The position numbers were made by a program, and so were the translations under genes. Positions 54,331-64,000 of a stretch of DNA of 64,000 nt are shown here, in pieces. The stretch lies in contig NZ_FOWE01000004.1 in assembly GCF_900115395.1 (NCBI RefSeq), forward strand, positions 310,001-374,000. Reading direction: 5' to 3'. The first letter of the stretch is position 1. Each line of letters begins with the position of its first letter. The notes under the pieces are model-generated. The model had not been told where the DNA came from, ran no database searches, and saw nothing but the letters and a program-made list of their open reading frames with translations. The stretch is from Geodermatophilus obscurus. GTDB taxonomy: Bacteria > Actinomycetota > Actinomycetes > Mycobacteriales > Geodermatophilaceae.

Positions 54331-55806
54331 GTGCAGCGAACGGTCATCGACGGCGTGCCGGTGTTCTCCGCGGGCGGACGGGAGCGCACCACGGCGGCGC
54401 TGGTCTTCGGCGTCGGGCTGCGCGACGAGACGTTCGCGACCATCGAGGTCACCCACCTCGTCGAGCACCTGGCGATGGCCGCGCTGCCCCGCACGCACCT
54501 GCGCTGCAACGCCGTCACCGACGTCGACAGCACCGCGTTCTTCGCCACCGGCCGGCCCGACGCCGTCGGCGCGTTCCTCGAGGCGGTCTGCCGGGCGCTG
54601 GGCGACCTGCCCACCGACCGGCTGGCCGCCGAGGCCGGCGTCCTGCAGGCGGAGAGCTGCGCGGCCGGGTCCTCCACGGTCAGCGCGCTGTGGGCCGCAC
54701 GCTACGGCCTGACCGGCCCCGGGCTGACCGTCTCGTCGGGGCCGGGACCGGAGTACCTGTCCGAGGACACCGTCCGCGCGCACGCGGCCCGCTGGTTCGT
54801 CCGCGGCAACGCCGCGCTGTGGTGCCACGGCCCGCTGCCCACGGGCCTGCGGCTGCCGCTGCCCGCCGGCCCCCGCCCGCGGCGCCGGCTGCCCGTCCCG
54901 CGCCCGCAGGACGGGCCGGTGTGGACCCGCACCGACGTCCCCGGTGTCGGCCTGCTGCTGGCCACCGACACCCCCGACGACGTCGCGCTCGCCGTGGGCG
55001 TGCAGGTGGCGGCCGAGCGGCTGCGCGAGCGGGCCCGCCACGCGCGCGGCCTGTCCTACGCGGTCGACTCCCTGACCCTCGACCTCGCGCCCGACCGACG
55101 GGAGGTCGCCCTCGTCGTCGACGCCCGCTCCGGCCGCGACGCCGAGGTCGCCGACCTGGTGTGGGCCACCGTCGGCGAGCTGTGCGCCGAGGGCCCGGCG
55201 CGGCAGGAGGTCGCGCACGCCGTCGCCGGGCTGGAGGCCGAGCTCGACGAGGAGGACGCGGTGGGCACCGAGCTCGCCGACGCCGCCTACTGCGCCGCCA
55301 CCGGGCTGCCGTTCCGGCCGGCCGCCGAGACGCTGGCGGCCTGGCGCGCGGTGACCCCCGCCGACGTCGTGGCGGCGCTGCGCCGGGCCGAGCCGACCGC
55401 CGTCCTCGCCGTCCCCGACACCGCCGCGTGGGACGGACCGGCCGGCACGGTCCGCCGGCCGCTGTGTGGCATCGTCCCGGAGCTGCCGGAGGGCACGCTG
55501 TTCCGCCCGCCGTGGCACCGCCGGCTGCTCGACCCCGCCGCGCGGGTGGCGCTGGTCGTCTCCGACGAGGGCCTGGCCCACCGCGACGCCGACGGCGACG
55601 TGCACGGCGTCCCGTGGTCGCGGGTCGAGGCGCTGGTGCCCACCGACGACGGCCGCGGCGTCACCGTCGTCAGCCGCGACCTGTGCACGGTGCTCGTGCA
55701 CCCCGACCGCTACGGCCGGCACGCGCTGGAGGCCGTCCTGGACCGGGCCGGCCCCGTGCTGGCGCCCGCGCCCGGGTCCCGCGAACCGGCGCTGCTGCCG
55801 GCCTGA
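54331..55806 (+). CDS. M16-like metallopeptidase homologue with extra C-terminal domain
   Basis: A 491-residue protein. The N-terminal part has the inverted zinc motif HLVEH (in EVTHLVEHLAMAAL, about residues 43-56) and a likely third ligand in AEAGVLQAES about 60 residues on, as in insulinase/M16 peptidases. A second M16-like half follows (about 215-365; RLRERARHARGLSYAVDSLTL is typical). The C-terminal 90 residues (VALVVSDEGLAHRDADGDVHGVPWSRVEALVP onward) look like a small PH-like beta domain, which I do not know from M16 proteins. GTG at 54331 is chosen with GACCAT 7 bases upstream; ATG at 54322 is the alternative. Confidence 0.7.
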   Translation: MQRTVIDGVPVFSAGGRERTTAALVFGVGLRDETFATIEVTHLVEHLAMAALPRTHLRCNAVTDVDSTAFFATGRPDAVGAFLEAVCRALGDLPTDRLAAEAGVLQAESCAAGSSTVSALWAARYGLTGPGLTVSSGPGPEYLSEDTVRAHAARWFVRGNAALWCHGPLPTGLRLPLPAGPRPRRRLPVPRPQDGPVWTRTDVPGVGLLLATDTPDDVALAVGVQVAAERLRERARHARGLSYAVDSLTLDLAPDRREVALVVDARSGRDAEVADLVWATVGELCAEGPARQEVAHAVAGLEAELDEEDAVGTELADAAYCAATGLPFRPAAETLAAWRAVTPADVVAALRRAEPTAVLAVPDTAAWDGPAGTVRRPLCGIVPELPEGTLFRPPWHRRLLDPAARVALVVSDEGLAHRDADGDVHGVPWSRVEALVPTDDGRGVTVVSRDLCTVLVHPDRYGRHALEAVLDRAGPVLAPAPGSREPALLPA

Positions 55807-55851
55807 GCGGGCGGCCGCACCGCTCGGAGGGTGCCCGGGCCCGCACGTCCC

Positions 55852-55857
55852 TATCCT
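55852..55857 (+). promoter_or_regulatory. -10 box of the ybdK-type gene (TATCCT)
   Basis: TATCCT is 7 bases before the GTG at 55865, with no ribosome-binding site. Confidence 0.6.
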
Positions 55858-55864
55858 CGGCAGG

Positions 55865-57070
55865 GTGCAGATCCCGTTCTCCTCCTCGGAGCGCTCCAGC
55901 CTCGGCGTGGAGTGGGAGCTGCAGCTCGTCGACCGGGAGACCCGGGAGCTGACCGCGGGCGCGACGGAGATCCTCGAGGAGATCCGGCCCGAGGGCGCCG
56001 AGGAGCACCCCAAGGCCAAGCACGAGCTGCTGCAGTCGACCGTGGAGGTCATCACCGGGGTCTGCACCACGGTCGAGGAGGCCACCGCCGACCTCGCCGG
56101 CACGGTGGCCGAGGTCGCCGCCGCCGCCGACCGGCGCGGGCTGGGGCTGCTGTGCGCGGGCACCCACCCGTTCACCGACTGGCAGACCCAGCTCATCTCG
56201 CCCAAGGAGCGCTACCTGCAGCTGGTCGAGCGGATGCAGTGGCTGGCGCGGCGGCTGCAGATCTTCGGCGTGCACGTGCACGTCGGCGTCCGCTCGCCGG
56301 ACAAGGCGATGCCGATCGTCAACGCGCTCACCCAGTACGTGCCGCACTTCCTGGCGCTGTCGGCGTCCTCGCCGTTCTGGGTCGGCTGCGACACCGGCCT
56401 GGCCTCGGCGCGCAGCAAGGTGTTCGAGGGCATGCCGACGGCGGGGCTGCCCATGCAGCTGGCCGACTGGGCGGGCTTCGAGACCTACATGGAGACGCTC
56501 ATCTCCACCGGCTCCATCGAGAGCGTGCGCGAGGTGTGGTGGGACATCCGCCCGCACCCCGGCTTCGGCACCGTCGAGCTGCGCATCTGCGACGGCCTGC
56601 CCACCCTCGAGGAGATCGGCGTCGTCGCGGCGTTCTCCCAGTGCCTCGTCGAGCAGTTCGACGGCCAGCTCGACCGCGGCTACACCCTGCCCACCCCGCC
56701 CGAGTGGGTGCTGCGGGAGAACAAGTGGCGCGCCGTCCGCTACGGCCTCGACGCCGACGTGATCGTCGACGAGAAGGGCACGGTCCGGCCGGTCCGGCAG
56801 GCGATCCTCGACCTGGCCGAGGACCTCACGCCGGTCGCGCGGCGGCTGGGCTGCGAGGCCGAGCTGGCCGGCGTCGAGCGGGTGCTCGCCGTCGGCGCCT
56901 CCTACCAGCGGCAGCGGGCAGCAGCGCTCGCGGCCGGCGGCGACCTGCGCGCCGTCGTCGACGGGCTGCTCGCCGAGCTGCGCGACGGCCTGCCCACCAC
57001 CGGCCCCGCCACCGACCCGGACGGTCCCGTCCCCGGCCCCGCGGCGTGCGCCGGCGGGCACGCCGCATGA
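55865..57070 (+). CDS. Carboxylate-amine ligase, YbdK/GCS2 family
   Basis: A 401-residue glutamate-cysteine ligase-like enzyme. LGVEWELQLVDRETREL near the start is the family hallmark, with ELLQSTVEVITGVC, GTHPFTDWQTQLISPKERY, FGVHVHVGVRSPDKAM and VWWDIRPHPGFGTVELRICD. It binds ATP and magnesium; E. coli YbdK has weak glutamate-cysteine ligase activity. In an actinobacterium the true substrate is uncertain, since EgtA and MshC do related jobs in ergothioneine and mycothiol synthesis. GTG start with the -10 box 7 bases upstream. It overlaps the M20 gene by 4 bases. Confidence 0.9.
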   Translation: MQIPFSSSERSSLGVEWELQLVDRETRELTAGATEILEEIRPEGAEEHPKAKHELLQSTVEVITGVCTTVEEATADLAGTVAEVAAAADRRGLGLLCAGTHPFTDWQTQLISPKERYLQLVERMQWLARRLQIFGVHVHVGVRSPDKAMPIVNALTQYVPHFLALSASSPFWVGCDTGLASARSKVFEGMPTAGLPMQLADWAGFETYMETLISTGSIESVREVWWDIRPHPGFGTVELRICDGLPTLEEIGVVAAFSQCLVEQFDGQLDRGYTLPTPPEWVLRENKWRAVRYGLDADVIVDEKGTVRPVRQAILDLAEDLTPVARRLGCEAELAGVERVLAVGASYQRQRAAALAAGGDLRAVVDGLLAELRDGLPTTGPATDPDGPVPGPAACAGGHAA

Positions 57071-58326
57071 CCTCCGGCCCCGAGGAGCTGGCCGCCGGTC
57101 TCGACGCGTGGGTGGCCGACCGCTTCGACTCCCTCGTCCGCGTGCGCCGCCACCTCCACATGAACCCCGAGCTCGCCTACGCGGAGGTCGAGACCACCAC
57201 CTACCTGGAGGAGCGGCTGACCGAGGCCGGCCTGTCCCCGCAGCGGCTGCCGTCGGGCACCGGGCTGGTGGTCGAGGTCGGGTCCGGTCCGCCCACGGTG
57301 GTGTTGCGCGCCGACATCGACGCGCTGCCGCTGGCCGACCTCAAGGACGTCCCCTACGCCTCCACCCGTGAGGGCATGTGCCACGCCTGCGGCCACGACG
57401 TGCACACCACCGTCGTGCTGGGCGCCGCGCTGGCCCTCGCGGAGCTCGACGCGCTGCCCGGCACGGTGCGCTGCGTGTTCCAGCCGGCCGAGGAGACCGT
57501 GCCCGGCGGGGCCACGCACGTGGTGGCCGCCGGGGCCCTCGACGGCGCGTCGCGGGCGTTCGCGCTGCACTGCGACCCCGCGATCCCGGTCGGCACCGTG
57601 GGCCTGCGCACCGGCTCGATCACCGCCGCCTGCGACCGGGTCGACGTCATCCTCACCGGGCCCGGCGGGCACACCGCGCGGCCGCAGCTGACCGTCGACC
57701 TCGTCGACGCGCTCGGCCGGCTGATCACCGACCTGCCCGGGCTGCTGTCCCGCCAGGTCGACCCGCGGGCCGGCTTCTCGCTGGTGTGGGGTGCGGTCAA
57801 CGCCGGCGTCGCGGCCAACGCCATCCCGCAGCGCGGCACGCTGCGCGGCACCGTCCGGGTGCTCGACCGCGAGCAGTGGAGGGGCGCCGAGGCGCTGCTG
57901 CGCCGGCTGGTCGAGCAGGTCGTCGCCCCCACCGGCGCGCAGGTCGACGTCGACTACGTGCCCGGGGTGCCGCCCGTGGTCAACGACCCCCGCGCGGTGG
58001 CGCTCATCCGGGCCGCGGCGCTCCAGACCGTGGGCGCCGAGAACCTCCGCCAGTCGCCGCAGAGCATGGGCGGGGAGGACTTCGGCTGGTTCGCCGACGT
58101 GCTGCCCATCGCCCTCGCGCGGCTCGGCACGCACGGGGGCGGTGCCGCGCTCGACCTGCACCGCGGCACCTTCGACGTCGACGAGCGGGCCATCGCGGTC
58201 GGGGTGCGGCTGATGGTCCGCACGGCGCTGCAGGCCCTCACCGCCGACGCCGGGACGTCCGGTCACGCGGCGGGCGCGCCGACCGCCGCGCACCCCGGGC
58301 GCGCACGGGCCGGGGAGCGGCGGTAG
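57067..58326 (+). CDS. M20-family amidohydrolase
   Basis: A 419-residue zinc amidohydrolase. RVRRHLHMNPELAYAE, VVLRADIDALPLAD, GMCHACGHDVHTTVVLGAA (metal Cys/His cluster), FQPAEETVPGGATHVV, a lid domain with VILTGPGGHTARP, and MGGEDFGWFADVLP. This is the AmiA/HipO-type family that removes acyl or carbamoyl groups from amino acids; substrate unknown. Homologues (AmiA1/AmiB1) lie near deoD-pmmB in Mycobacterium tuberculosis too. ATG in a 4-base overlap with the carboxylate-amine ligase gene. Confidence 0.92.
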   Translation: MTSGPEELAAGLDAWVADRFDSLVRVRRHLHMNPELAYAEVETTTYLEERLTEAGLSPQRLPSGTGLVVEVGSGPPTVVLRADIDALPLADLKDVPYASTREGMCHACGHDVHTTVVLGAALALAELDALPGTVRCVFQPAEETVPGGATHVVAAGALDGASRAFALHCDPAIPVGTVGLRTGSITAACDRVDVILTGPGGHTARPQLTVDLVDALGRLITDLPGLLSRQVDPRAGFSLVWGAVNAGVAANAIPQRGTLRGTVRVLDREQWRGAEALLRRLVEQVVAPTGAQVDVDYVPGVPPVVNDPRAVALIRAAALQTVGAENLRQSPQSMGGEDFGWFADVLPIALARLGTHGGGAALDLHRGTFDVDERAIAVGVRLMVRTALQALTADAGTSGHAAGAPTAAHPGRARAGERR

Positions 58327-58360
58327 AACGGTCCCCTCCGAGACCGACGCCGGGAGCCCG

Positions 58361-60280
58361 ATGATGCGCACCAGCGAGCAGACCGCGACCCCCGGCGACG
58401 ACGAGGTCCCCGCCGAGCACGCGGTCCCCGACGAGCTCTCCCTCGCCGGCGGGTTCGCCCCCGCCGACCGTGACCGCTGGCGCGAGCTCGTGGCCGGCGT
58501 GCTGCGGAGGGCCGGCCGCGAGGACCTGCCCGACCCGGTCGAGGACGCGCTGCGGCGCACCGTGGCCACCGGCGTCAGCGTCGCCCCGCTCTACACCGCC
58601 GAGGACGCCGGCGACCTGCCGACGGCGGTCGGCGTCCCCGGGATGCCGCCGTTCGTCCGCGGCGCCCGCGCCGGTGCCGCGCCCGAGCGCGGCGTCCCGG
58701 CCGGCTGGGACGTCCGACAGCGGCACGCCCACCCCGACGTCGCGGTGACGAGGGAGGCGGTCGCGGCCGACCTGGAGAACGGCGTCACCTCGCTGTGGCT
58801 GGTGCTCGGGGAGGGCGCGGTGCCGCCCGGCGCGCTGGGGGACGTGCTCGCCGACGTCTACCTCGACCTCGCGCCGGTCGCCGTCTCCGGCGGGCTCCCG
58901 GCCGCCGAGGCGCTGCTCTCCCTCGTCGAGGGCCGCACCGACCTCGCACCCGGCGGCTCGCTCGGCCTCGACCCGCTCGGCGTGCACGCCGCATCGGGGG
59001 AGGAGCAGGACCTCACCGGCCTGGCTGCCGTCGCACGGCGGGCGCCGGCCGGCTGGCGCACCGTCGTCGTCGACGCGACCGTGTACGCCGACGCGGGGGC
59101 CACCGCGGTGGAGGAGCTCGGCTGCTCCCTGGCCGCCAGCGTGGCCTACCTGCGGGCGCTGACCGACGCCGGCCTGCCGGTCGACCAGGCGTTCGGCGCG
59201 CTGGAGTTCCGCTACTCCGCGAGTGCCGACCAGTTCACGACCATCGCCGCGCTGCGCGCCGCGCGCCGGCTGTGGGACCGGGTCGGCGAGGTCAGCGGCG
59301 CCTCGCCCGAGGTCCGGGCCCAGCGCCAGCACGCGGTGACCTCGTCGGTGATGACGACGCGGCGCGACCCCTGGGTGAACATGCTGCGCACCACGGTGGC
59401 CTGCTTCGCCGCGGGCGTGGGCGGTGCCGACGTCGTCACCGTGCAGCCGTTCGACGCCGCGCTCGGCCTGCCCGACGCGTTCTCCCGGCGGATCGCGCGC
59501 AACACGCAGAACCTGCTGGTCGAGGAGGGGCACCTGGGCCGCGTCCTCGACCCCGCGGGCGGCTCCTGGTACGTCGAGTCGCTCACCGACCAGCTCGCGC
59601 GGGCGGCGTGGGACTGGTTCACCGAGGTCGAGCGGGCCGGCGGGCTGGTGGCGGCGCTGTCGTCGGGGCTGGTCCGCGACCGGCTCGCCGCCGCCTGGGA
59701 CCGCCGGGCCAGGCGGCTGGCGACCCGGGCGGAGGCGATCACCGGCGTCAGCGAGTTCCCGAACCTGACCGAGCGGCTCCCGCAGCGGCAGCCGGCCGCC
59801 GACCTGCACCCCTCCGGCGGGCTCCCGCGGGTGCGCGCCGCGCAGGAGTACGAGGAGCTGCGCGACCGGGCCGACGCCGCGCCGCAGCGCCCGCGGGTCT
59901 ACCTCGCCACCCTCGGCCCGGTCGCGCGGCACACCGCCCGGGCCGGCTTCGCCGGCAACCTGTTCCAGGCCGGCGGCGTCGAGACCCCCGCCGGTGACGG
60001 CGCCTCCGGGCTCGCCGACGCCGGCACGACGGTCGCCTGCGTCTGCGGCACCGACGCCGACTACGCGGAGTCGGCCGCCGCGCTCGCCGCCGGGCTGCGC
60101 GCGGCCGGTGCCACGCAGGTGTGGCTCGCCGGGAAGCCGTCGCTCGCGGTGGACGGCGTCGACGGGTACGTGTACGCCGGATGCGACGCGCTGGACGTGC
60201 TCCGCACGGTCCACGCCCAGCTCGGCATCCCCGATCGCCGTCCGCGCGCGGACGGCGAGGACGTGGAGGAGCGGGCATGA
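58361..60280 (+). CDS. mutA: Methylmalonyl-CoA mutase, small (beta) subunit
   Basis: A 639-residue non-catalytic partner of MutB in the interconversion of succinyl-CoA and (R)-methylmalonyl-CoA. It has the barrel domain ([91 protein letters not shown]) and a C-terminal B12-fold domain without the DxHxxG motif, as is normal for small subunits. ATG at 58361 (or 58364) with GGGAG upstream. It overlaps mutB by 4 bases. It lies 34 bases after the M20 gene and may be read through from it. Confidence 0.94.
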   Translation: MMRTSEQTATPGDDEVPAEHAVPDELSLAGGFAPADRDRWRELVAGVLRRAGREDLPDPVEDALRRTVATGVSVAPLYTAEDAGDLPTAVGVPGMPPFVRGARAGAAPERGVPAGWDVRQRHAHPDVAVTREAVAADLENGVTSLWLVLGEGAVPPGALGDVLADVYLDLAPVAVSGGLPAAEALLSLVEGRTDLAPGGSLGLDPLGVHAASGEEQDLTGLAAVARRAPAGWRTVVVDATVYADAGATAVEELGCSLAASVAYLRALTDAGLPVDQAFGALEFRYSASADQFTTIAALRAARRLWDRVGEVSGASPEVRAQRQHAVTSSVMTTRRDPWVNMLRTTVACFAAGVGGADVVTVQPFDAALGLPDAFSRRIARNTQNLLVEEGHLGRVLDPAGGSWYVESLTDQLARAAWDWFTEVERAGGLVAALSSGLVRDRLAAAWDRRARRLATRAEAITGVSEFPNLTERLPQRQPAADLHPSGGLPRVRAAQEYEELRDRADAAPQRPRVYLATLGPVARHTARAGFAGNLFQAGGVETPAGDGASGLADAGTTVACVCGTDADYAESAAALAAGLRAAGATQVWLAGKPSLAVDGVDGYVYAGCDALDVLRTVHAQLGIPDRRPRADGEDVEERA

Positions 60281-62484
60281 GCGCGATCCCCGAGTTCGGC
60301 GGCGTCGACCTGGGCCGCCCGGCGGCGCGGACGGGTGCCGACGACTGGGCCAAGGCCTTCAAGGAGACGACCGGGCGCGGCGTGGAGGAGGCGACCTGGG
60401 AGACCCCCGAGGGCATCGCCGTCCCGCCGCTGGCCACGCCGGCGGACCTCCGGGGCCTGGACTTCCTGCGGACCTACCCAGGCCTGCCGCCCTACCTGCG
60501 CGGGCCCTACCCGACGATGTACACCACGCAGCCCTGGACGGTCCGCCAGTACGCGGGCTTCTCCACCGCGGCGGAGTCCAACGCCTTCTACCGGCGCAAC
60601 CTCGCCGCCGGGCAGAAGGGCCTGTCGGTCGCCTTCGACCTGCCCACCCACCGCGGCTACGACTCCGACCACCCCCGCGTGGTCGGCGACGTCGGCATGG
60701 CCGGGGTGGCGATCGACTCGATCCTCGACATGCGGCAGCTCTTCGACGGCATCCCGCTGGACCGGATGAGCGTCTCGATGACGATGAACGGCGCCGTCCT
60801 GCCGGTGCTGGCGCTCTACGTCCTCGCGGCCGAGGAGCAGGGGGTGGAGCCGGGGCAGCTCACGGGGACCATCCAGAACGACATCCTCAAGGAGTTCATG
60901 GTCCGCAACACCTACATCTACCCGCCGAAGCCGTCGATGCAGATCATCAGCGACATCTTCTCCTTCACCTCGGCGGAGATGCCGCGCTTCAACTCGATCT
61001 CCATCTCCGGCTACCACATCCAGGAGGCCGGGGCGACGGCCGACCTGGAGCTGGCCTACACCCTCGCCGACGGCGTCGAGTACCTGGCGGCGGGCAAGGC
61101 CGCCGGCCTGGACATCGACGCGTTCGCGCCCCGGCTGTCGTTCTTCTGGGCCATCGGCATGAACTTCTTCATGGAGGTCGCCAAGCTCCGCGCCGGGCGG
61201 CTGCTGTGGGCCCGGCTGGTGAAGGACGCCGGGGCGCGGAAGGACAAGTCGCTGTCGCTGCGCACCCACTCGCAGACCTCGGGCTGGTCGCTGACGGCGC
61301 AGGACGTCTACAACAACGTCGTCCGCACCTGCCTGGAGGCGATGGCCGCCACCCAGGGACACACCCAGTCGCTGCACACCAACGCCCTCGACGAGGCGCT
61401 GGCGCTGCCCACCGACTTCTCCGCGCGGATCGCCCGCAACACCCAGCTGCTGCTGCAGCAGGAGTCGGGCACCACGCGGGTGATCGACCCGTGGGGCGGC
61501 TCGGCGTACGTCGAGAAGCTCACCTACGACCTCGCCCGCCGCGCCTGGGCGCACATCGAGGAGGTCGCCGAGCACGGCGGGATGGCGCAGGCCATCGACG
61601 ACGGCATCCCGAAGCTGCGGATCGAGGAGGCCGCCGCCCGCACCCAGGCGCGCATCGACTCCGGCCGCCAGCCGGTGATCGGCGTCAACAAGTACCGGGT
61701 GGAGGCCGACGAGGCGATCGAGGTGCTGCGCGTCGACAACGCCGACGTGCTCGCCCAGCAGAAGGCACGGCTGGCCGAGCTGCGCGCATCCCGCGACGCG
61801 CGGGCCTTGGCCGAGGCGCTGCGCCGGATCACCGACGCCGCCCGCGCCGCCGCGGAGGGACGGCGGGACCGCTCGCTGGACTCGAACCTGCTCAAGCTCG
61901 CCGTCGACGCCGCCCGCGCCAAGGCGACGGTGGGGGAGATCTCCGACGCGCTGGAGGAGGTCTACGGACGGCACGCCGGGCAGGTGCGCACCATCTCCGG
62001 TGTGTACCGCGACGAGGCCGGCAGCTCCGGACCGGTGGAGGAGACGCGGCGGATGACCGAGGCGTTCGCCGAGGCCGAGGGTCGGCGTCCGCGCATCCTG
62101 GTCGCGAAGATGGGTCAGGACGGTCACGACCGCGGGCAGAAGGTGATCGCCACCGCGTTCGCCGACCTCGGCTTCGACGTCGACGTCGGCCCGCTGTTCC
62201 AGACGCCGGAGGAGGTCGCCCGGCAGGCGGTCGAGGCCGACGTGCACGTCGTCGGGGTCTCGTCGCTGGCCGCCGGCCACATGACGCTGGTGCCGGCACT
62301 GCGCGACGCGCTGGCCGCGCTCGGGGCCGACGACGTCCTGGTCGTGGTCGGCGGCGTGATCCCGCCCGACGACGTCCCGGCGCTGAGGGAGATGGGCGCG
62401 GCCGCGGTGTTCCCGCCGGGCACGGTCATCGCCGATGCGGCGCAGGAGCTGCTGCGGACGCTGTCGCAGCGCCTCGGCCACTGA
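60277..62484 (+). CDS. mutB: Methylmalonyl-CoA mutase, large (alpha) subunit
   Basis: A 735-residue adenosylcobalamin enzyme. The barrel contains [43 protein letters not shown] and [17 protein letters not shown]. The cobalamin domain has [30 protein letters not shown] from about residue 612, with the cobalt-ligand His617. These residues are complete, in contrast to the small B12-like protein at 7261. ATG in a 4-base overlap with mutA; stop overlaps meaB by one base. Confidence 0.97.
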   Translation: MSAIPEFGGVDLGRPAARTGADDWAKAFKETTGRGVEEATWETPEGIAVPPLATPADLRGLDFLRTYPGLPPYLRGPYPTMYTTQPWTVRQYAGFSTAAESNAFYRRNLAAGQKGLSVAFDLPTHRGYDSDHPRVVGDVGMAGVAIDSILDMRQLFDGIPLDRMSVSMTMNGAVLPVLALYVLAAEEQGVEPGQLTGTIQNDILKEFMVRNTYIYPPKPSMQIISDIFSFTSAEMPRFNSISISGYHIQEAGATADLELAYTLADGVEYLAAGKAAGLDIDAFAPRLSFFWAIGMNFFMEVAKLRAGRLLWARLVKDAGARKDKSLSLRTHSQTSGWSLTAQDVYNNVVRTCLEAMAATQGHTQSLHTNALDEALALPTDFSARIARNTQLLLQQESGTTRVIDPWGGSAYVEKLTYDLARRAWAHIEEVAEHGGMAQAIDDGIPKLRIEEAAARTQARIDSGRQPVIGVNKYRVEADEAIEVLRVDNADVLAQQKARLAELRASRDARALAEALRRITDAARAAAEGRRDRSLDSNLLKLAVDAARAKATVGEISDALEEVYGRHAGQVRTISGVYRDEAGSSGPVEETRRMTEAFAEAEGRRPRILVAKMGQDGHDRGQKVIATAFADLGFDVDVGPLFQTPEEVARQAVEADVHVVGVSSLAAGHMTLVPALRDALAALGADDVLVVVGGVIPPDDVPALREMGAAAVFPPGTVIADAAQELLRTLSQRLGH

Positions 62485-63470
62485 TGGGCCGTCCGATCGA
62501 CGTCCCCTCCCTCGTGGAGGGGGTCCTCGGCGGCGACCGCCGGTCGCTGGCCCGCGCGATCACGCTGGTGGAGTCCCGCCGCGCCGACCACCGCGAACGG
62601 GCGCAGGAGCTGCTGGTCGAGCTGCTGCCGCACGCGGGGAGGGCCCGGCGGGTCGGCATCAGCGGCGTGCCCGGGGTGGGGAAGTCGACGTTCATCGACC
62701 AGCTCGGCGTCGACCTGACCGCGGCCGGTCACCGCGTCGCGGTGCTCGCCGTCGACCCGTCGTCGGCTCGGTCGGGCGGGTCGATCCTCGGCGACAAGAC
62801 CCGCATGGCGCGCCTGGCCGTCGACCCGGCCGCCTTCATCCGGCCGGCGCCGACCGCGGGCACGCTCGGCGGGGTGGCCCAGGCGACGCGGGAGTCGATG
62901 GTCGTCGTGGAGGCGGCCGGTCACGACGTCGTCCTGGTGGAGACCGTCGGCGTCGGGCAGTCGGAGGTCACCGTCGCCGAGATGGTCGACTCCTTCCTGT
63001 TCCTCACCCTCGCCCGCACCGGCGACCAGCTGCAGGGCATCAAGCGCGGCATCCTCGAGATCGCCGACGTCATCGCCGTCAACAAGGCCGACGGGCCGGC
63101 CGCCGGGGACGCGCGCAAGGCCGCGCGGGAGCTGGCCGGGGCGATCCGGATGCTGCGCGGGCACTCCGAGTGGGACGTGCCCGTGCTCACCTGCGCCGGG
63201 CTGACCGGCGACGGGCTCGCGGAGGTGTGGGCCAAGCTGGTCGAGCACCAGGACCGCGCGCGGGCGTCGGGAGCCCTCGAGGAGCGCCGCCGCGCCCAGC
63301 AGGTGCGCTGGACCTGGCAGCTGGTGCGCGACGGGCTCGAGCACCGGCTGCGCGAGCACCCCGCCGTCCGCTCGTCGGCGCCGGAGCTGGAGAAGGCGGT
63401 GCTGGCCGGCGAGCTCACCCCCGCCCTGGCCGCTCGGCAGCTGCTGGAAGCGTTCCTCGGCGCCACCTGA
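62484..63470 (+). CDS. meaB: MeaB-type GTPase chaperone of methylmalonyl-CoA mutase
   Basis: A 328-residue G3E GTPase that guards and reloads cobalamin in MutB. Walker A GVPGVGKST (about residues 58-66), LAVDPSSARSGGSILGDKTRM, VETVGVGQSEV (switch III region), and VNKADGP (base specificity). The C-terminal helices dimerise. ATG sharing one base with the mutB stop; the tight mutA-mutB-meaB order is the common actinobacterial arrangement. No B12 riboswitch is evident upstream of mutA. Confidence 0.95.
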   Translation: MGRPIDVPSLVEGVLGGDRRSLARAITLVESRRADHRERAQELLVELLPHAGRARRVGISGVPGVGKSTFIDQLGVDLTAAGHRVAVLAVDPSSARSGGSILGDKTRMARLAVDPAAFIRPAPTAGTLGGVAQATRESMVVVEAAGHDVVLVETVGVGQSEVTVAEMVDSFLFLTLARTGDQLQGIKRGILEIADVIAVNKADGPAAGDARKAARELAGAIRMLRGHSEWDVPVLTCAGLTGDGLAEVWAKLVEHQDRARASGALEERRRAQQVRWTWQLVRDGLEHRLREHPAVRSSAPELEKAVLAGELTPALAARQLLEAFLGAT

Positions 63471-63611
63471 CCGGCCCCCACGGGACCCGTCCGTCACACC
63501 CGGCGCGGCCGTGTCGGGGCGCACCCGTGGTGCCCCGGCCCACGTCCGCGCCGCCTCTACCGTCGGCCGCGGTCGACCGGGGACGGCTCCCGGCCGGGGA
63601 CGGGGGACGCG

Positions 63612-64000
63612 GTGCACGACGAGGGACGGCTCCGGGACGCCGGCCGGCTGCGGGCGCTCGACGGGCTGCGCTTCGTCGCGGCCGCCGCGGTGGTGGCCTT
63701 CCACTTCACCGGGCGGGACAACCCCGGGTGGGGGGAGAGCGTCCGCGAGGTCTTCCCGACGCTGAGCCGGCTCACCGTCTACGGCGGGTTCGGCCCCTAC
63801 CTGTTCTTCATGATCAGCGGCTTCGTCGTGCTCATGAGCGCCTGGGGCCGGCCGGTCCCGGCCTTCGTCGCCTCGCGGGTCGGGCGGCTCTACCCGGCCT
63901 ACTGGGCGGCGGTCGTGCTCGTCGCCGCGGTGCTGTGGGTCGTGCCGGTCGTCCCGACGCTGTCGGAGATCGGTCTCCCCGGCGTCGTGCTCAACCTGAC
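63612..64000 (+). CDS. Acyltransferase 3 family membrane protein (N-terminal part)
   Basis: The first 129 residues of a membrane acyltransferase, cut by the window end. RLRALDGLRFVAAAAVVAFHFTG holds the conserved His in helix 1, GPYLFFMISGFVVLMSA is the second helix, and ASRVGRLYPAYWAAVVL has the conserved Arg and the R-L-x-P-x-Y-W block. The family moves acyl groups to sugars or peptidoglycan on the membrane. GTG at 63612 after CGGGGGAC; a TACCGT box about 50 bases upstream (63557-63562) may be its promoter. Not part of the mutase operon by spacing (141 bases). Confidence 0.85.
   Translation, partial: MHDEGRLRDAGRLRALDGLRFVAAAAVVAFHFTGRDNPGWGESVREVFPTLSRLTVYGGFGPYLFFMISGFVVLMSAWGRPVPAFVASRVGRLYPAYWAAVVLVAAVLWVVPVVPTLSEIGLPGVVLNL

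Noticed and set aside
58327-58360. Cobalamin riboswitch before mutA
   Set aside because: The gap is only 34 bases and the upstream gene runs into it; there is no room for the element.
59890-60280. Missing cobalamin DxHxxG motif in MutA
   Set aside because: Small subunits of methylmalonyl-CoA mutase normally lack it; MutB carries it.

Overview
The window is very GC-rich, gene-dense bacterial DNA with many GTG starts, stop/start overlaps of 1-4 bases and strong codon bias. Gene content and order point to a high-GC actinobacterium. Two blocks repeat the gene order I recall for Mycobacterium tuberculosis: [chorismate mutase] / uvrD1-pcrA / M23 peptidase / sucC / sucD / proline-rich membrane protein / DUF6350 / purN / purH, and cdd / deoA / add / upp / pmmB / deoD / amidohydrolase. 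Family Geodermatophilaceae (Blastococcus, Geodermatophilus, Modestobacter) is my best guess from protein style, but that is inference. I see no tRNA, rRNA, CRISPR array, insertion sequence or prophage.

Layout. 0-7.6 kb: start of a leftward gene, pcrA, a GAP-family transporter divergent from a TetR regulator, a secreted M23 peptidase, a lipase, a membrane protein and a small B12-domain-like protein. 7.7-15.4 kb: succinyl-CoA synthetase (sucCD), a PYGQ-rich membrane protein, DUF6350, purN-purH and a pentapeptide-repeat protein. 15.4-19.6 kb: folD with a DUF3017 partner, malate dehydrogenase and NADP isocitrate dehydrogenase. 19.7-29.3 kb: an internally deleted DUF559-type gene, a CAP-domain protein, a CNNM/CBS transporter, galE, hisC, trpS with a 2H phosphoesterase, a YihY membrane protein and a DD-carboxypeptidase.

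29.5-54.2 kb is dominated by nucleoside uptake and breakdown: a BMP-type lipoprotein with its ABC ATPase and two permeases, cdd, deoA, an ABC-2 exporter, add, then (after a DEAD-box helicase, an unknown acidic protein and a flavin monooxygenase/MarR pair) deoC with two aldehyde dehydrogenase genes, upp, and pmmB-deoD. Together they could import nucleosides, deaminate and phosphorolyse them, convert deoxyribose-1-phosphate to the 5-phosphate (candidate mutase: the PmmB homologue), cleave it with DeoC and oxidise the acetaldehyde with the adjacent dehydrogenase pair. 54.3-64 kb: an M16-like protein, a YbdK-type carboxylate-amine ligase, an M20 amidohydrolase, methylmalonyl-CoA mutase (mutA-mutB-meaB) and the start of an acyltransferase.

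Regulation visible in the sequence: at least a dozen genes have a TAnnnT-like -10 box 6-9 bases before the start codon, so much of this DNA appears to be expressed as leaderless mRNA. Two perfect palindromes lie between divergent regulator/target pairs (TetR at 3295-3308, MarR at 44377-44396). Long perfect hairpins separate most transcription units. The most unusual items are the split ALDH16-like pair beside deoC, the unknown duplicated-domain acidic protein, the B12-like domain without its cobalt-binding histidine, the deleted DUF559 gene with nearby GGTGATCACC sites, and the M16 protein with an extra C-terminal domain.
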